Positions 24,852 to 34,445 of a stretch of DNA of 64,000 bases are shown here, one piece after another. The notes beneath the pieces were generated by a model. It saw nothing but the letters and a program-made list of their open reading frames with translations, did not search any database and was not told the DNA's origin. The DNA lies in the NCBI RefSeq assembly GCF_020171525.1, contig NZ_JAIVAI010000001.1, positions 806,001 to 870,000 on the forward strand. The letters are read 5' to 3'. The position numbers were made by a program, and so were the translations under genes. The first letter of the stretch is position 1. Every line of letters starts with the position of its first letter. Source of the DNA: Halobacillus yeomjeoni. GTDB taxonomy: Bacteria > Bacillota > Bacilli > Bacillales > Halobacillaceae.

Positions 24852-26378
24852 TCACTGGCCACCTGCCTTTTCTTCTTTATTACCAGCCATCAGTAAACCG
24901 AGGTGCTGCTCGTTCGTTTCTTCCGGCTTCACTTGTGAAACGATTTGACCATCGAACATGACCGCAATCCGATCGCTCAAGTTCATGATTTCTTCAAGTT
25001 CGAATGAAAGAAGCAGTACGGCGCGGCCTTTATCTCTTTCTTCGATCAATTTTTTATGGATGAACTCGATCGCACCGACATCCAACCCTCTTGTCGGCTG
25101 AGCGGCGATGATCAAGTCAGGAGAACGATCGACCTCACGACCGATGATCGCTTTCTGCTGGTTTCCTCCTGATAAGGCACGAGCCTTCGTGTAAGCATCA
25201 GGCGTCCGGACATCATATTCATCAATCAATTCCTGCGCTTTTTTATAGATGTTCTTGAAGTTCATGACGCCATTTTTTGAAAAAGGCTCCTGGTAGTAAC
25301 TTTGCAGGACCATATTCTCTCCAATCGGAAAGTCGAGCACAAGACCGAACTTATGACGGTCCTGAGGAATATGGGAAACACCGGATTGCGTGACCTTTCG
25401 TGGCGTCAGGTTCGTAATCACTTTTTCATGAAGCTGAATTGTTCCAGACTCACTTTTCCTGAGCCCCGTAATCGCCTCGATCAATTCAGACTGACCATTC
25501 CCGTCGACGCCGGCGATTCCGACAATTTCTCCTGCTTTGACTTCCAGGTTCAAGCCTTTGACCATTTCAACGCCACGGGCATCCTTCACTCTAAGGTCTT
25601 TGATGGATAAGAAGGTTTCTTTAGGCTCTGCAGGTTTTTTTTCCGTGGAAAAGCTGACTTCACGTCCGACCATCAGGGAGGCTAGTTCTGTCGGATTGGT
25701 TTCTGACACATCGACCGTGCCGATTCCCTGACCTTTACGGATAACTGTACACCTGTCACATACTTCCATGATCTCTTTCAATTTGTGAGTAATCAAAATG
25801 ATTGATTTGCCTTCTTTGACCAAGCTTTGCATGATTTCAATCAATTCTTTTATTTCTTGAGGTGTCAGGACAGCTGTCGGCTCATCAAAAATAAGGATCT
25901 CAGCTCCACGATACAGCGTTTTCAAAATTTCCACACGTTGCTGCATGCCGACAGAAATATCCCGGATTTTCGCTTTAGGATCGACATTCAATCCATAACG
26001 TTCGGAGAGTTCTTTGACTTCTTTCTCTGCTTTACGAATGTCGACGGTCCCGACTTTTCTCGGCTCACTGCCTAGGACGATGTTTTCTGTGACCGTAAAC
26101 GTATCTACGAGCATGAAGTGCTGGTGCACCATCCCGATGCCGAGGGCATTGGCAACATTCGGGTCCGTGATGTTCGCTTTATCTCCACGGACTTTTATTT
26201 CCCCTTTTTCAGGCTGATACAGACCGAAAAGCACGTTCATCAGTGTCGATTTGCCGGCTCCGTTTTCACCTAGCAGGGCATGGATTTCCCCTTTTTTCAC
26301 TTGCAAGTTGATATTATCATTGGCGACAATACCCGGAAATTCTTTTCGGATATTGAGCATTTCTATCACATAATCCAT
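24852..26378 (-). CDS. nupO: Nucleoside ABC transporter ATPase NupO (YufO)
   Basis: This 508-aa protein is a fused double ATPase. The first half has Walker A GENGAGKS (37-44), signature VGMQQR and Walker B LIFDEPTAVL. The second half has a degenerate P-loop, GVDGNGQSE, signature LSGGNQQK and IIAAQPTRGLD, as in other sugar/nucleoside importers of this group. The start at 26378 gives the family length. A 557-aa reading to 26525 would run through the terminator and hairpin that separate nupN and nupO, so I rejected it. GGGAG lies about 12 nt upstream, and a closer GTGGGAAT is weaker. Confidence 0.94.
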   Translation of the reverse strand: MDYVIEMLNIRKEFPGIVANDNINLQVKKGEIHALLGENGAGKSTLMNVLFGLYQPEKGEIKVRGDKANITDPNVANALGIGMVHQHFMLVDTFTVTENIVLGSEPRKVGTVDIRKAEKEVKELSERYGLNVDPKAKIRDISVGMQQRVEILKTLYRGAEILIFDEPTAVLTPQEIKELIEIMQSLVKEGKSIILITHKLKEIMEVCDRCTVIRKGQGIGTVDVSETNPTELASLMVGREVSFSTEKKPAEPKETFLSIKDLRVKDARGVEMVKGLNLEVKAGEIVGIAGVDGNGQSELIEAITGLRKSESGTIQLHEKVITNLTPRKVTQSGVSHIPQDRHKFGLVLDFPIGENMVLQSYYQEPFSKNGVMNFKNIYKKAQELIDEYDVRTPDAYTKARALSGGNQQKAIIGREVDRSPDLIIAAQPTRGLDVGAIEFIHKKLIEERDKGRAVLLLSFELEEIMNLSDRIAVMFDGQIVSQVKPEETNEQHLGLLMAGNKEEKAGGQ

Positions 26379-26422
26379 CAATTCCCACACTCCCTGGATG
26401 TATAGATTTACCAAAAGCGTCG

Positions 26423-26493
26423 TACTCTCAAGAAAATCATCAAACGAAGAGGGCCGGCTTAAGCTCTTCATTTGATGATTTTCTCTTTGAGTA
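26423..26493 (-). repeat. Long inverted repeat between nupN and nupO
   Basis: The arms at 26423-26451 and 26464-26493 pair over about 28 bp with few mismatches around a 12-nt loop. It lies directly downstream of the nupN terminator. In binding-protein operons such structures protect the upstream mRNA and set the expression ratio. Confidence 0.8.
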
Positions 26494-26494
26494 G

Positions 26495-26522
26495 AAAAAG
26501 GCTGGCTTGTACCAGCCTTTTT
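26495..26522 (-). terminator. Intra-operon terminator after nupN
   Basis: An 11-bp perfect stem, AAAAAGGCTGG / CCAGCCTTTTT, with a 6-nt loop begins 10 nt after the nupN stop. The A and T arms let it act in both directions. It probably gives partial termination, so that more binding protein is made than ATPase. Confidence 0.88.
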
Positions 26523-26531
26523 CACATCACC

Positions 26532-27653
26532 TTATAGAGAATCCACGTAAGTTTTCAGATCGTCTCTGTTACTTGGAACTTCAACATCACCATTGACGAT
26601 TTTCTCTTTCCAATCTTCAACAGCAGCGATGATTTCCTCGTTCAGAGCCTCTTCGTTCGTACGCGCAATGCTGATTGCATCATCATCAAGACCATATTCA
26701 AGGACCTTACCACCTGGGAATTCACCCTGTTTAGCTTGGTTGGCAACATCTTGAACAGCGATATCTACACGTTTGACCATGGAAGTAAGGGTAACGTTCG
26801 TATCTTCGATCGCACCTTCTTCATATTGGTCACGGTCAACACCGATGACCCAGTAATCTTCATCAGGGTTGTTTTTCTTCAAGTCTTTCGCTTGAGCGAA
26901 TACGCCGTTACCTGTTGCACCTGAAGCGTGATAAATGACGTCGATTCCTTTTGAATACATGTTAGAAGCAATCAATTTCCCTTTGTCTGCCGCAGCAAAG
27001 CTTTCAGCATACTGGACATCCACGTCGATATCAGGGTTGACGGATTTAGCACCAGCGACATACCCTGCTTCGAATTTGTTGATCAAGTCTCCATCGACTC
27101 CACCTACAAATCCAATTTTATTCGTCTTTGTCTTCTTGGCAGCAGCTACTCCTGCCAGGAAAGAACCTTGGTGTTCTTTGAAAGTTACGCTTGCTACGTT
27201 GTCACCTTTAGCAACTGAGTCTACAACACTGAACTTTGTATCTGGATACTGTGCAGCAACCTCTTCAATAGCCGGCTGCAACAGGTAACCGATACCGAAG
27301 ATCAAGTTATAATCTTGACGCACAAGACGGTTGATGTTCGTCGTATAATCTGCGTCACTCTCGGATTGTGCGTAGTCAAATCCTTCTCCCTTACTCAAGC
27401 CATGCTCTTCACCGAAAGCCTGCAGGCCTTCCCAAGCAGACTGGTTGAAGGACTTATCGTCGACTCCACCCACATCCGTAACCATCGCAACAGAAAAGTC
27501 TCCGTTACCTTCTCCAGATGTTTGCTCTTTTTCCTCTTTTTCGTTCGTATCTCCGCCTGCTTCTCCTCCATCTTCAGAAGAACCGCATGCGCCTAAAATC
27601 AACCCGATCGCCAATAGTAAAGAAAACATTAAAAGAAAACGACTTTTGAACAA
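26532..27653 (-). CDS. nupN: Nucleoside-binding lipoprotein NupN (BmpA family)
   Basis: This 373-aa protein is the substrate-binding lipoprotein of the nucleoside importer. The signal peptide ends in LILGAC (lipidated Cys23), followed by a Gly/Glu/Asp-rich linker (about 25-50) and a BmpA/Med-type domain beginning FSVAMVTDVGGVDDKSFNQS. The TTG at 27651-27653 lies 8 nt after AGGAGG. The in-frame TTG two codons earlier would be only 2 nt away, so it is unlikely to be used. It is first in the nupNOPQ operon and just downstream of the regulator ymfC. Confidence 0.94.
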   Translation of the reverse strand: MFKSRFLLMFSLLLAIGLILGACGSSEDGGEAGGDTNEKEEKEQTSGEGNGDFSVAMVTDVGGVDDKSFNQSAWEGLQAFGEEHGLSKGEGFDYAQSESDADYTTNINRLVRQDYNLIFGIGYLLQPAIEEVAAQYPDTKFSVVDSVAKGDNVASVTFKEHQGSFLAGVAAAKKTKTNKIGFVGGVDGDLINKFEAGYVAGAKSVNPDIDVDVQYAESFAAADKGKLIASNMYSKGIDVIYHASGATGNGVFAQAKDLKKNNPDEDYWVIGVDRDQYEEGAIEDTNVTLTSMVKRVDIAVQDVANQAKQGEFPGGKVLEYGLDDDAISIARTNEEALNEEIIAAVEDWKEKIVNGDVEVPSNRDDLKTYVDSL

Positions 27654-27766
27654 AACCAATACCTCCTATGTTAGTTAAGTATTCATTTCTCAGAAACTGT
27701 GGTTCTTTCCTTCAGAGTACTTGCCTCACCTCCTTAAATGTATAGAACATTCTGTTTTGTAAGCCC

Positions 27767-28492
27767 TTACACTCTTTTTCGTAAGACATGAAAGCTGAAC
27801 TTATCTGCCCTGAAATAATTGGATGATAACAGTAAAGGTTCGTCTTCCTGGGTATAATGCATCTGTTTCAATAGTAATAACGCCTGGTCAGGCTCACAGT
27901 TCAAAACCGGTGAAATCCGTTCGTGGTAGCCAATCGGTTCGATGTCTGTGACGGCATACGCTACTCTTTTTCCGGTATACTGCTCTAAAATATGGAACAT
28001 TGATTTCGCTTCCCTGATCTGTTCTATGGGAATCAAGCTTTCTGGAATCTTGTCCTCACAATAAACGACCGGCTGATCATCAGCTGTTCTTACTCGTTCA
28101 ACTTTGGCGATCCTATGTAAATCAGGATTTGTAAAACGCCTGCGATCGTCTTCACTTGGTTCTACAAGATCAGCAGATAAGTATTGTGTACCGGGTTTCA
28201 TCCCTGATTGCATGATCATGGATGTAACACTGCTTAACTCTTCTATGCCTGAGGTGAAAATCGGTTTCGGATTGACGAAAGTTCCTACCCCATGACGCCG
28301 GGTCACTACCCCTTCTTCCTCCATAAGTCGTAGAGCTTCTCTTAGTGTTGCCCGAGAAACGCCCAATGATTTAGAAAGTTGGAATTCTGAAGGTAGTTTT
28401 TCTTTTTCTAAATAGATACCGCTTTCAATATCCCTTTTGATTTGTTCAATCACCTGTAAATACAGGTGTCGTGTATCCTGCCTTATGGACAT
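27767..28492 (-). CDS. ymfC: GntR-family transcription regulator (YmfC, HutC/UTRA type)
   Basis: This 241-aa protein has an N-terminal winged helix (about 8-72, [21 protein letters not shown] and [15 protein letters not shown]) and a C-terminal UTRA ligand-binding domain (about 90-235). It is the YmfC neighbour of spoIIIE known in Bacillus. Here it is immediately upstream of nupN in the same orientation, 113 nt apart, which suggests it regulates the nucleoside importer. That is inference. GGAGTGAAATCG precedes the ATG. Confidence 0.91.
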   Translation of the reverse strand: MSIRQDTRHLYLQVIEQIKRDIESGIYLEKEKLPSEFQLSKSLGVSRATLREALRLMEEEGVVTRRHGVGTFVNPKPIFTSGIEELSSVTSMIMQSGMKPGTQYLSADLVEPSEDDRRRFTNPDLHRIAKVERVRTADDQPVVYCEDKIPESLIPIEQIREAKSMFHILEQYTGKRVAYAVTDIEPIGYHERISPVLNCEPDQALLLLKQMHYTQEDEPLLLSSNYFRADKFSFHVLRKRV

Positions 28493-28530
28493 TCGATTTC
28501 ACTCCAAGTCTATTAAACTACGATTAGAGA

Positions 28531-28550
28531 TCTGACATCTGACGTTAGAC
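28531..28550. promoter_or_regulatory. Possible operator upstream of ymfC
   Basis: TCTGACGTTAGA (28538-28549) is a palindrome with one broken pair, preceded by another TCTGACA. The spacing and symmetry suit a GntR-family dimer site about 40 nt from the ymfC start. There is no other evidence. Confidence 0.3.
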
Positions 28551-28648
28551 ACATCACATTTTGAAATAAATATAACACTATTCCATGGATAAATAAATAG
28601 AATTAGGTCATTTTTCTGAGTTTTGTTACAAAAACATTTCAAAAGCGA

Positions 28649-28678
28649 CAAAAAAGCTACTGCTTTTGCAGTAGCTTC
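28649..28678 (-). terminator. Terminator of spoIIIE
   Basis: A 10-bp perfect stem, AAGCTACTGC / GCAGTAGCTT, with a 4-nt loop ends in TTTTTT, 8 nt after the spoIIIE stop. Confidence 0.94.
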
Positions 28679-28685
28679 TTGTAAA

Positions 28686-30989
28686 TCAGGAAGATTGTTC
28701 CTCAGATTGAGAGACGAGAACTGAACGCGGTTTACTTCCTTCATATGGTCCGACAATGCCGTTATCTTCCATCGCATCGATCAAGCGGGCGGCACGTGTG
28801 TAACCGACCCGAAACCTGCGTTGAAGCATGGAAACACTGGCACTTTGCATTTCAATCACCATTTGGACCGCCTCCGGATAAAGGTCGTCATCCACCTCTT
28901 GTTTCACTTCGCTCTCTTCCTCAGGAATCATCTCTTCCTGGTATTGCGCACGCTGTTGTTCCACACAGAAGTTGACGATTCGTTCGACTTCATCATCTGA
29001 TAAGAAAGCCCCCTGTACACGAGTAGGCTTATTGGCCCCCACAGGGGTGAAAAGCATGTCTCCCCTGCCGAGCAATTTTTCCGCTCCACCGGAATCAAGA
29101 ATCGTTCTCGAATCGGTCTGCGAAGATACGCTGAAGGCAATCCTTGAAGGGATGTTCGCTTTGATGACTCCTGTAATGACATCCACAGAAGGACGCTGGG
29201 TAGCAATGATCAGATGGATACCTGCAGCACGTGCCATTTGAGCAAGTCTCGTGATCGCATCTTCCACCTCATTGGATGCCACCATCATCAAGTCGGCCAG
29301 CTCATCGACGAGCACGACGATGTAAGGTAGCTGCGGCTGCGTGTCTTCATTTTCATTATTGTGCTTTTTGATGTACTCATTATAGCTTTCGATGTTTCTC
29401 GTTCCAGTATCAGAGAAAAGATCATACCTTCTCTCCATTTCCGATACGACTTTCTTCAAAGCGCGGGAAGCCTTTTTCGGATCAGTGACGACGGGAGCCA
29501 ATAAATGAGGAATGCCATTATAGACATTCAGCTCCACCTTTTTCGGGTCGATCATCATCATTTTCACTTCGTGAGGCTTCGCCCTCATCAAAATGCTGGT
29601 GATGATTCCGTTGATACACACACTCTTCCCGCTTCCGGTCGCACCTGCAACAAGCAGGTGAGGCATTTTGTTCAATTCAGACATGACGGCTTCACCTGAA
29701 ATATCGCGTCCCAAAGCAAAGCTTAGTTTAGCTTCAGGGCTCGATTTTCCTGTTTCAAGAACTTCCCGCAAGGAAACCATGGAAACCTCTTGGTTCGGCA
29801 CTTCAATTCCGACCGCCGACTTTCCTGGAATCGGAGCTTCAATCCTTATATCTTTCGCTGCCAACGCAAGCGCCAGATCATCATTCAAGTTGACGATTTT
29901 ACTTACTTTGACACCGACGTCCGGATATACTTCATACTTGGTAACCGCCGGGCCGACGTGGACTTTCGTCACTTTCGCTTTGACACCGAAGCTTTGGAAA
30001 GTCTTTTCAAGCTTTTTCACTGTCGCCTGGATGTGTGAACGCCCTTGACTCTGTGGACTGGACGACGGCTCGTCCAACAAGTCGAGGCCGGGAAGCTGGT
30101 AATCGAAGTTTTCCAACTCTGCTGTCGGCATCGACCTTTCCAGGCTGACCTCTTCCTCTTCACCTGATGTCTGAGGAGAAGGTGTCGATGGAGTTTCTGG
30201 CGGCTCCGGTTTGTACTGGTTTTCTGTAAAGTCCTGAATCAGTGGTTCTTGATAGGAAGATTCATCGTCAGTCTCACTTGAATCATTCATATCACTGATT
30301 TCATAGACGACTTCTTTATCAGACTCATCCGCTTCAGAAGTTTTCTTTTCCGGCTTACCTTCCTTGATTCTTTTCATTTGATCCTGTCCGAGCGCTTTCA
30401 GTTTCATTCCTGCTTTAGAAACCAAATCTCCGATCGACCTTTCGCTGATGAAAATAACTCCGATCACGAGCAGGAAAAAGGAAAGAATAGCCGCTCCGGC
30501 TCCGGAAAATAAATAATAAGTGACGGACAATAGCAGAGCACCTGCCAACCCACCGCCGATGCTGTAATAGCTTGCATCTCCACGCATCATTTCAGTGACG
30601 CGGTCCCAGGTCAGCGCCATGATCGACGGACTCCCCTGAGCCAGCTCTTCCGATAACGTTTCTAAATGGGTGAACAGAAGAAGAGCTGTAATGATGATAT
30701 AAATGCCAAGTAAACGTTTATGTAAAAATGTCGGCCATTTTCTTTTCACCATTAAATATATACCTACCACGAGAAAGAATATGGAGGCGATAAAATACCA
30801 GACTCCAAACAAAAACTGCCACAACCGTTCAAGTCCCCCTGGAATCGCTCCATCACTGATCGCAGAAGCTCCGCTCCCGAATACAGCGATCAAAACAAAA
30901 AAGAGACCGATAATCTCAAATTTGACCTGCTCTTTTAAACCTTTCGATGCAGCTTTTTTCTTGGATTTCGTTTTTCTCTTTCGAGCCAT
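28686..30989 (-). CDS. spoIIIE: DNA translocase SpoIIIE
   Basis: This 767-aa protein (B. subtilis 787) has four to five N-terminal membrane segments (between residues 25 and 183) and an acidic Pro/Glu/Ser linker (about 215-315). The motor domain carries Walker A GATGSGKS (449-456), Walker [13 protein letters not shown] and the C-terminal gamma winged helix around [15 protein letters not shown]. It pumps chromosome into the forespore during sporulation and clears trapped DNA at septa. The linker is more acidic than I would expect from Bacillus. GGAGGTG precedes the ATG. ylzJ and tepA follow upstream as in B. subtilis. Confidence 0.97.
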   Translation of the reverse strand: MARKRKTKSKKKAASKGLKEQVKFEIIGLFFVLIAVFGSGASAISDGAIPGGLERLWQFLFGVWYFIASIFFLVVGIYLMVKRKWPTFLHKRLLGIYIIITALLLFTHLETLSEELAQGSPSIMALTWDRVTEMMRGDASYYSIGGGLAGALLLSVTYYLFSGAGAAILSFFLLVIGVIFISERSIGDLVSKAGMKLKALGQDQMKRIKEGKPEKKTSEADESDKEVVYEISDMNDSSETDDESSYQEPLIQDFTENQYKPEPPETPSTPSPQTSGEEEEVSLERSMPTAELENFDYQLPGLDLLDEPSSSPQSQGRSHIQATVKKLEKTFQSFGVKAKVTKVHVGPAVTKYEVYPDVGVKVSKIVNLNDDLALALAAKDIRIEAPIPGKSAVGIEVPNQEVSMVSLREVLETGKSSPEAKLSFALGRDISGEAVMSELNKMPHLLVAGATGSGKSVCINGIITSILMRAKPHEVKMMMIDPKKVELNVYNGIPHLLAPVVTDPKKASRALKKVVSEMERRYDLFSDTGTRNIESYNEYIKKHNNENEDTQPQLPYIVVLVDELADLMMVASNEVEDAITRLAQMARAAGIHLIIATQRPSVDVITGVIKANIPSRIAFSVSSQTDSRTILDSGGAEKLLGRGDMLFTPVGANKPTRVQGAFLSDDEVERIVNFCVEQQRAQYQEEMIPEEESEVKQEVDDDLYPEAVQMVIEMQSASVSMLQRRFRVGYTRAARLIDAMEDNGIVGPYEGSKPRSVLVSQSEEQSS

Positions 30990-31090
30990 ATAATGAACAC
31001 CTCCCAGTGCGTTGCATATTTCATTACCATTGAGTATGTAGTCAAGCTTTTATCTTTCAGGCGAACCCATTTGAACTGGAATTTTCAAAA

Positions 31091-31143
31091 AGAGAAGGAT
31101 GTCGATTGCCTCTTCCATGAGAAGAACACAAGTTCGACATCCT
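31091..31143 (-). terminator. Terminator of tepA-ylzJ
   Basis: AGGATGTCGA and TCGACATCCT form a 10-bp stem around a 33-nt loop, followed by TCTCTTTTTG. The long loop lowers confidence. Confidence 0.6.
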
Positions 31144-31184
31144 GACTGACAGTTGTATTTATTATACCATATCTTTCCGAGATT

Positions 31185-31391
31185 TTACGAGTCCAACCAT
31201 TGTCCCGGTTGGAGAGAAGGGTCCATGTAATGGGCAGGGTCCGTGGAGAGGACTTGAACGATTTGTTTCCTTCCATCTTCTGTATCCCTGCACTTCACAT
31301 GACAGTTTTTCGATTGATGAAACATCACAGACTCTTTTTTCTCTTCGTTTGGAAAAATATCAAGTTCACTTAAGGGGGTGTAATGAATCAT
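31185..31391 (-). CDS. ylzJ: YlzJ-like small protein
   Basis: This 68-aa soluble protein starts [14 protein letters not shown] and ends in [11 protein letters not shown], matching the YlzJ-like family found between tepA and spoIIIE. The function is unknown. The start overlaps the tepA stop by 4 nt (ATGA), indicating translational coupling. Confidence 0.86.
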   Translation of the reverse strand: MIHYTPLSELDIFPNEEKKESVMFHQSKNCHVKCRDTEDGRKQIVQVLSTDPAHYMDPSLQPGQWLDS

Positions 31392-32107
31392 TGGACCACC
31401 TGGCTGTCGGAGTCTTTATCTTTTCCAATCAACTCATTCAATTTGGCCATCGCTTCTTTTACTCCGCCCACAGCATCGATCAGCCCATGATCGACAGCGT
31501 CCTGCCCGACCACATTCGTTCCGATATCACGGGTCAGGTTTCCTTTTTCGAACATCAATTCTTTGAACTTATCTTCTGAAATATTGGAATGGCGGGTGAC
31601 AAAGTTGACGACTCTATCCTGCATCTTATCCATATATTCGAATGTTTGAGGGACACCGATGACAAGACCGGTCATACGAATCGGGTGAATGGTCATCGTC
31701 GCTGTTTCCGCAATGAAAGAGTAGTTTGCTGACACGGCAATCGGCACTCCGATCGAGTGACCTCCACCGAGGACGATGGATACGGTCGGTTTCGACAGAG
31801 AGGCAATCATCTCTGAAATGGCAAGCCCCGCTTCAACGTCTCCACCTACCGTATTCAACAATACGACCAGCCCTTCGATTTTCGAGTTCTGCTCGATAGC
31901 GATCAATTGTGGAATCAAATGTTCATATTTTGTCGTTTTATTTTGAGACGGAAGCTGTACATGCCCCTCCACTTGTCCGATGATCGGAAGTACGTGAATA
32001 TTGGAATCCGCCGGCTGTGGGACACTGGACTGTCCTAGCTGCTGGATTTTGTCTACGATCGAGGGTTTTCCTTGGTCTTTTTCTTGTTCTTGAGGAGATT
32101 CTTTCAT
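31388..32107 (-). CDS. tepA: Translocation-enhancing protein TepA (ClpP-like serine protease)
   Basis: This 239-aa protein has the ClpP/SppA-like core. [18 protein letters not shown] (about 85-102) forms the oxyanion region, [11 protein letters not shown] (about 117-127) carries the putative nucleophile Ser, and a His-containing [10 protein letters not shown] follows. TepA is linked to protein translocation and to degradation of spore small acid-soluble proteins in B. subtilis. The ATG at 32105-32107 follows AAAGGAG. A longer frame to 32239 has no ribosome-binding site. B. subtilis carries rnjB between dapA and tepA; it is missing here. Confidence 0.93.
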   Translation of the reverse strand: MKESPQEQEKDQGKPSIVDKIQQLGQSSVPQPADSNIHVLPIIGQVEGHVQLPSQNKTTKYEHLIPQLIAIEQNSKIEGLVVLLNTVGGDVEAGLAISEMIASLSKPTVSIVLGGGHSIGVPIAVSANYSFIAETATMTIHPIRMTGLVIGVPQTFEYMDKMQDRVVNFVTRHSNISEDKFKELMFEKGNLTRDIGTNVVGQDAVDHGLIDAVGGVKEAMAKLNELIGKDKDSDSQVVQ

Positions 32108-32263
32108 CTGTAAAAACTCCTTTCGCTCTTTTCTCGTAGTATGACTCAGAAAACAAGTATCATACCTAAAAAAGCGATAGGAGATGGATCGTATGTTCAT
32201 GGTTGCTCGCTCAAGCTCAACGGGGACATCTTTGTACAAAAGTTGGATATATGGCTTAACAAC

Positions 32264-32300
32264 TAAAAACCCGGAGGGACCTACATCCCCAGCCGGGTTT
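32264..32300 (-). terminator. Terminator of the asd-dapG-dapA operon
   Basis: An 8-bp stem, AAACCCGG / CCGGGTTT, with an 18-nt loop runs into TTTTT, 14 nt after the dapA stop. Confidence 0.82.
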
Positions 32301-32313
32301 CATCACTTCTTCA

Positions 32314-33180
32314 TTATGATTGAAACAGATTTCTAACGTCATTCTGCTGGTCAGGATTCAAGGGAACAAGGGGTAATCTTACAGAACCTGTGTCAATCCC
32401 TCTCAGCCGCAACGCTTCCTTGACCGGAGTGGGCGATGGTGCACTGAACATTCCGTTGAAAACGGGGAGTAGTTTTTGGTGCAGTTCCGCCGCTTCCTTC
32501 CTCTTTCCTTGTTCATGTAAGGCGAGCATTTTCTGCATTTCTTTCCCGACTACATGGGAAGATACAGAAATGATCCCACTTGCTCCTATTGTATAGGAAG
32601 GCAGAGTCAAATTATCATCTCCGCTGTAAAGGCTGAAACCGTCCTCGGTTTTGGAAATGATGGCTGCCATACTGTCCAAGTCCCCTGTCGCTTCTTTGAC
32701 TGAAACAATGTTCGGAATATTGGATAGAGCAATTATGGTTTCTGGTTCAATTTTCACGACTGCACGACCGGGGACGTTATAGATCATAACCGGGATTCCT
32801 ACAGCTCCAGCTACGGCTTTAAAATGTTCATAAAGACCATTTTGACAGGGTTTATTATAGTAAGGGGCTACGACCATGACGGCATCGACGCCTATTTGCT
32901 CTGCCTGTTTTGATAATTCGACACTGGCTCTCGTATCATTGCTTCCAGACCCGGCAATAACCGGAACGCGCCCTCCGACTACCTTCACCACGTGCTTCCA
33001 AAGGGAGATTTTCTCATCTGTACTCAGTGTAGGCGACTCTCCCGTCGTTCCAGCGACAACCAGCCCATCACTTCCGTTATCGAGCAGATAGTCGATCAGT
33101 GTGGTCGTCGTATCAAAATCGATGTTTCCTTTTTTATCAAAAGGGGTCACCATTGCGGTCAACACTTTCCCGAAGTTCAT
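32314..33180 (-). CDS. dapA: 4-hydroxy-tetrahydrodipicolinate synthase
   Basis: This 288-aa aldolase-type enzyme condenses pyruvate with aspartate semialdehyde. Key residues are GTTGES (44-49), Tyr134 in MIYNVPGR and the Schiff-base Lys162 in SVKEATGD. The product feeds both lysine/diaminopimelate synthesis for the wall and, through DpaA/DpaB upstream, dipicolinate for the spore core. The start overlaps the dapG stop by 4 nt. Confidence 0.97.
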   Translation of the reverse strand: MNFGKVLTAMVTPFDKKGNIDFDTTTTLIDYLLDNGSDGLVVAGTTGESPTLSTDEKISLWKHVVKVVGGRVPVIAGSGSNDTRASVELSKQAEQIGVDAVMVVAPYYNKPCQNGLYEHFKAVAGAVGIPVMIYNVPGRAVVKIEPETIIALSNIPNIVSVKEATGDLDSMAAIISKTEDGFSLYSGDDNLTLPSYTIGASGIISVSSHVVGKEMQKMLALHEQGKRKEAAELHQKLLPVFNGMFSAPSPTPVKEALRLRGIDTGSVRLPLVPLNPDQQNDVRNLFQS

Positions 33181-34418
33181 GTCATCGTCTCCCCTTTCAG
33201 GGCATCTTTGTTGAGCTCGAATGCGTCATGGAGTGCGTTTACAGCAGGTACCAGATCTTCTTCTTTGATCAATACCCAAATCGTCGTATGGGAATCCGCC
33301 GATTGAAGGATTTGAATTCCGGAGTCGGTCAACGCCTGCACAATTTTAGCTGTTACACCAGGATACCCGGCAATACCTGCACCGACGGTTGACACTTTTG
33401 CACAGCCTTCTCTGATTTCCGGTTCATAACCGAGATCTCTCAAAATCCGTTCTGCTTTTTGTGTGTACAATTTATCGATCGTATACACGACACCACTGGG
33501 AGAAATATTGATGAAGTCTACAGAAATGTTGGCAGAGGCCATCGATTTGAATACATCGGATTGAAGAATGGAAGGATCATCTTTCGATTGGACTTTGATT
33601 TGTGTGATGCCGAGCATATGAGCGATTCCTGTGACAGTACGGTCAGATATATCCTGCCCTTCTTTCACTTGTCTAAGCCCGGTTACAAGCGTCCCTGGGA
33701 GGTCTGAATAAGTGGATCGTACACGCAATGGTACTTTCGCATACATGGCAATTTCAACCGCTCGAGGGTGAATGACTTTGGCACCCTGATAAGCCAGATT
33801 ACAAATCTCATTGTAAGTGATGGTGTTAATCGGGCGGGCAGATTGAACAAGCCGTGGATCGGCGGTCATGATTCCATCGACATCGGTGAAAATATCGATG
33901 AACTCAGCAGACAGGGCAGCTCCAAGTGCGGCTGCTGAGGTATCACTTCCCCCACGTCCGATGGTTGTGGTTTCACCATCTTCCGTTTGTCCTTGGAAGC
34001 CTGCTACGACGACGACATCTTTAGTTTTCAGTTCTTTGAAAATACGGCTTGGATTGACACGGAGAATTTTTGCTTTTGTGAAGTCTTTATTGGTTACAAA
34101 ACCTGCTTGAGCACCTGTCAAAGACACGGAAGGGATTCCTTCTTTTGAAAGTTCATGCGAGAAAACGATGGAAGAAATCGTCTCCCCGCATGACATGAGA
34201 AGGTCTTGTTCTTTAGAGGAAATGGTACCATTCGGATAGTCGATCAAGCTGAGGAGCGTATCTGTTGAATAAGGATCTCCAAGCCTCCCCATCGCCGACA
34301 CCGTGACGACCACCTTATACCCTTCCTGCCTTGCCTTTTTGACATGAGCAATCGCCCGGGATCTGCCTTCAGCGTCCCGGACGGATGTGCCCCCAAACTT
34401 TTGAACAAGTAGCTTCAT
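33177..34418 (-). CDS. dapG: Aspartate kinase I (DapG), DAP-sensitive type
   Basis: This 413-aa kinase has KFGGTS (7-12), the Asp-binding FTDVDGIMTADPR (about 195) and two C-terminal ACT domains (about 265-400; for example TQIKVQSKDDPSI and VSTVGAGIAGYPG). It makes aspartyl phosphate for the lysine/DAP/dipicolinate branch, which fits its place between asd and dapA. Both ACT halves are complete, so allosteric control is expected. GAGGTGGCCGA precedes the ATG. Confidence 0.96.
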   Translation of the reverse strand: MKLLVQKFGGTSVRDAEGRSRAIAHVKKARQEGYKVVVTVSAMGRLGDPYSTDTLLSLIDYPNGTISSKEQDLLMSCGETISSIVFSHELSKEGIPSVSLTGAQAGFVTNKDFTKAKILRVNPSRIFKELKTKDVVVVAGFQGQTEDGETTTIGRGGSDTSAAALGAALSAEFIDIFTDVDGIMTADPRLVQSARPINTITYNEICNLAYQGAKVIHPRAVEIAMYAKVPLRVRSTYSDLPGTLVTGLRQVKEGQDISDRTVTGIAHMLGITQIKVQSKDDPSILQSDVFKSMASANISVDFINISPSGVVYTIDKLYTQKAERILRDLGYEPEIREGCAKVSTVGAGIAGYPGVTAKIVQALTDSGIQILQSADSHTTIWVLIKEEDLVPAVNALHDAFELNKDALKGETMT

Positions 34419-34445
34419 TCGGCCACCTCAACTCATAAAAAAGTT

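Noticed and set aside
26379-26525. N-terminal extension of NupO to a 557-aa protein
   Set aside because: The extra codons translate the nupN terminator and the long hairpin; the family length and ribosome-binding site support 26378.
27662-27740. Leader peptide after a second Shine-Dalgarno-like AAGGAGGTG upstream of nupN
   Set aside because: No ATG, GTG or TTG at suitable spacing opens a frame longer than a few codons.
32108-32239. Longer TepA start
   Set aside because: No ribosome-binding site and no family similarity in the added part; AAAGGAG supports 32107.
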